From an uncultured Flavobacteriaceae bacterium (GTDB lineage Bacteria > Bacteroidota > Bacteroidia > Flavobacteriales > Flavobacteriaceae), in NCBI GenBank assembly GCA_947500575.1, contig CANMSI010000001.1:620001-684000 (forward strand): a stretch of 64,000 nt of DNA, read 5' to 3'. The notes beneath the pieces are model-generated. The model was not told where the DNA came from, did no database searches, and was given only the letters and a program-made list of their open reading frames with translations. This document shows, in pieces, positions 62,911-64,000 of the stretch. How positions within the stretch are numbered: position 1 is the stretch's first letter; every line of letters starts with the position of its first letter. The position numbers and the translations under genes are program-made.

Positions 62911-64000
62911 TATTTATAGGTTTCGTAAAGCGCTTTTAACCAATCTTCATATAAAATTTCAAATCCCCGAATACTTTTTTTAGTTATCCAATGAATTCTT
63001 GGAACTATATGGCCTGGTAACTCTTTCCTAATAATCTCTTCGTATGCATCCTTACTAAGCTTCCACTCTCCATACCAATTTGGTATTAAAATACTCACTT
63101 CAAAAGAGTGATTAAAAGAGGAATTTGTACCTAAAAACAGGTCTTTTAAATAATCGATTAGTAGATGTGAGGCATGATTCAGTTTCTTCTCATACACGTG
63201 ATTTTCGGCTCTATTCATTAGAAGAAAATGCTCTATCATATAAAAACCTTGTCCAGTTTTTCCAGTAGTAGCTGATAATTTTTTATGCTCAAGAACTTCT
63301 TCCTCTACTCCGAGCAGTCTATACATTTTTCGCTGAAAACCAGACAGCATAGTATCTTTCCATACATCTGTTACTGTAGAAGGTATTAATGGAAGTCCAA
63401 GCGCTCTCTCTTTGGTGATCCTAGGCGCGTCTCTGAGCAATCTCATTTTTGCATTTAAATGACGCTCTTTTAGATTTCCAGACTTGCTTTCCAAATGCTC
63501 ATATACAACACCAAACCTGGCTAATAAATGATCTAATACTTGATTTTTCCGATACAGTTCTTGTTGTATTTCTTCTACTGATTTATTTGAAGAAATTGCT
63601 TCCAAATCCTGCACTAAATCAAACGCTTTAATGTCTGGTAATTGCGCATGCATTAAGTCGTTTATAGCCGTCGTATCTAAAGTCTCATTTTGCTTAAAGC
63701 TAAGTTGACTACTCAGTTGAAATAAACGCTCGGTATACTGCATAAGAAGCCGATCATAAAACAAGAGATAGGATTTAAAACGTTTTTGCTGCGCAAATAC
63801 ATGCTTGGGAGCTTTCCTAGAAGGTTGTCCTGAACTGAGTCTATAATTTTCTGGAAACTCTTCCTGTATGGAAAAGTAAGACCTAATATTCTCAAAAAAG
63901 GTTTCATTCAACTCTTCTTTCACAATATGCTTGTCTCTTGCAGTGTCAAAAGAAAAATTCCCCACCGATTTTGATGTAAACGGTGTTGTTACTTCAGATA
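62910..64000 (-). CDS. eCIS baseplate-type structural protein, C-terminal part (runs off the window)
   Basis: At least 363 residues are visible; the frame is still open at base 64000, so the GTG at 63965 is not the real start. Conserved family segments are visible: a Tyr-Phe-Ser-Ile-Gln-x-x-Phe-Pro segment (RSYFSIQEEFP), a Lys-Arg-Phe-Lys-Ser-Tyr-Leu-Leu-Phe-Tyr-Asp helix, EHFLLMNRAE and a C-terminal PNWYGEWK...LPGHIVPRIHW. I recognise these from the large protein encoded just before the tape measure in Bacteroidetes eCIS clusters, possibly the Afp12 counterpart. The assignment to that protein is from memory of the motif and moderately sure. The remaining structural genes should follow to the right. 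Confidence 0.6.
   Translation of the reverse strand, partial: SEVTTPFTSKSVGNFSFDTARDKHIVKEELNETFFENIRSYFSIQEEFPENYRLSSGQPSRKAPKHVFAQQKRFKSYLLFYDRLLMQYTERLFQLSSQLSFKQNETLDTTAINDLMHAQLPDIKAFDLVQDLEAISSNKSVEEIQQELYRKNQVLDHLLARFGVVYEHLESKSGNLKERHLNAKMRLLRDAPRITKERALGLPLIPSTVTDVWKDTMLSGFQRKMYRLLGVEEEVLEHKKLSATTGKTGQGFYMIEHFLLMNRAENHVYEKKLNHASHLLIDYLKDLFLGTNSSFNHSFEVSILIPNWYGEWKLSKDAYEEIIRKELPGHIVPRIHWITKKSIRGFEILYEDWLKALYETYK

Noticed and set aside
63963-63965. GTG as the true start of the right-edge gene
   Set aside because: The reading frame stays open to base 64000 and the protein family is much longer, so the gene is only partly in the window.
1-64000. Mobile element, prophage integration site, tRNA, rRNA or CRISPR array
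   Set aside because: No transposase or integrase frame, no regularly spaced repeat array and no RNA-gene-like sequence was seen in the window.

Overview
The window is an AT-rich stretch of a Bacteroidetes chromosome, most likely a member of the Flavobacteriia. The evidence is a PorP/SprF-type protein next to a giant surface protein with a gliding-motility C-terminal (type IX secretion) sorting domain, a carboxypeptidase-regulatory TonB-dependent receptor, a head-GIN lipoprotein, and promoters that can be read as TTTG / TAnnTTTG. No rRNA, tRNA, CRISPR array or transposase was seen.

Left part (1-18 kb): cell-envelope and housekeeping genes. It holds the tail of an unidentified gene, a head-GIN lipoprotein and TonB-dependent receptor, two alpha/beta hydrolases, a DUF2188-like small protein, PorP/SprF plus a 1896-residue beta-helix/BspA/CHU_C surface protein with near-identical 306-bp tandem repeats, a membrane-anchored TPR-AraC regulator, a beta-barrel candidate and a trypsin-like protease without a signal peptide.

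Middle part (18-36 kb): a minus-strand block not assignable to a named system. Five genes encode a lysine-rich protein, a HerA/FtsK-like ATPase, a four-helix membrane protein with an SPFH-like tail, a VWA-like lipoprotein and a second membrane protein. Upstream lie a two-gene signalling operon (multi-GAF protein with a degenerate ATPase end, and an NtrC-like AAA+ regulator whose GAFTGA loop is changed), a NarL/TPR-kinase two-component pair and a papain-like cysteine protease pair. The ATPase block and the GAF operon share a 16-bp palindrome at the same place relative to predicted promoters, so they probably form one regulon.

Right part (36-64 kb): a conflict/effector region. It has a subtilisin plus ComEC-like metallo-beta-lactamase pair, two membrane-anchored TIR-like proteins (one ending in an EF-Tu domain II), and two caspase-like proteases in convergent orientation. 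From about 44.2 kb to the right edge lies the downstream end of an extracellular contractile injection system (eCIS) operon on the minus strand: a partial baseplate-type protein running off the edge, the tape-measure protein, then a cargo array, then the Afp15/Pvc15-like AAA+ ATPase. The cargo array contains four DUF4157 proteins with different C-terminal payloads (a nucleic-acid-deaminase-like domain; a CHAP-like domain plus helical repeats plus a His-finger endonuclease-like domain; a PD-(D/E)XK-like domain; a metzincin-like protease), an OmpA/metalloprotease protein, and two small unknown proteins that could be immunity factors or chaperones. Cargo proteins share short N-terminal FF motifs and a GDKYEVEAD segment, which I read as a candidate loading signal. 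The sheath, tube and spike genes must lie to the right of the window.
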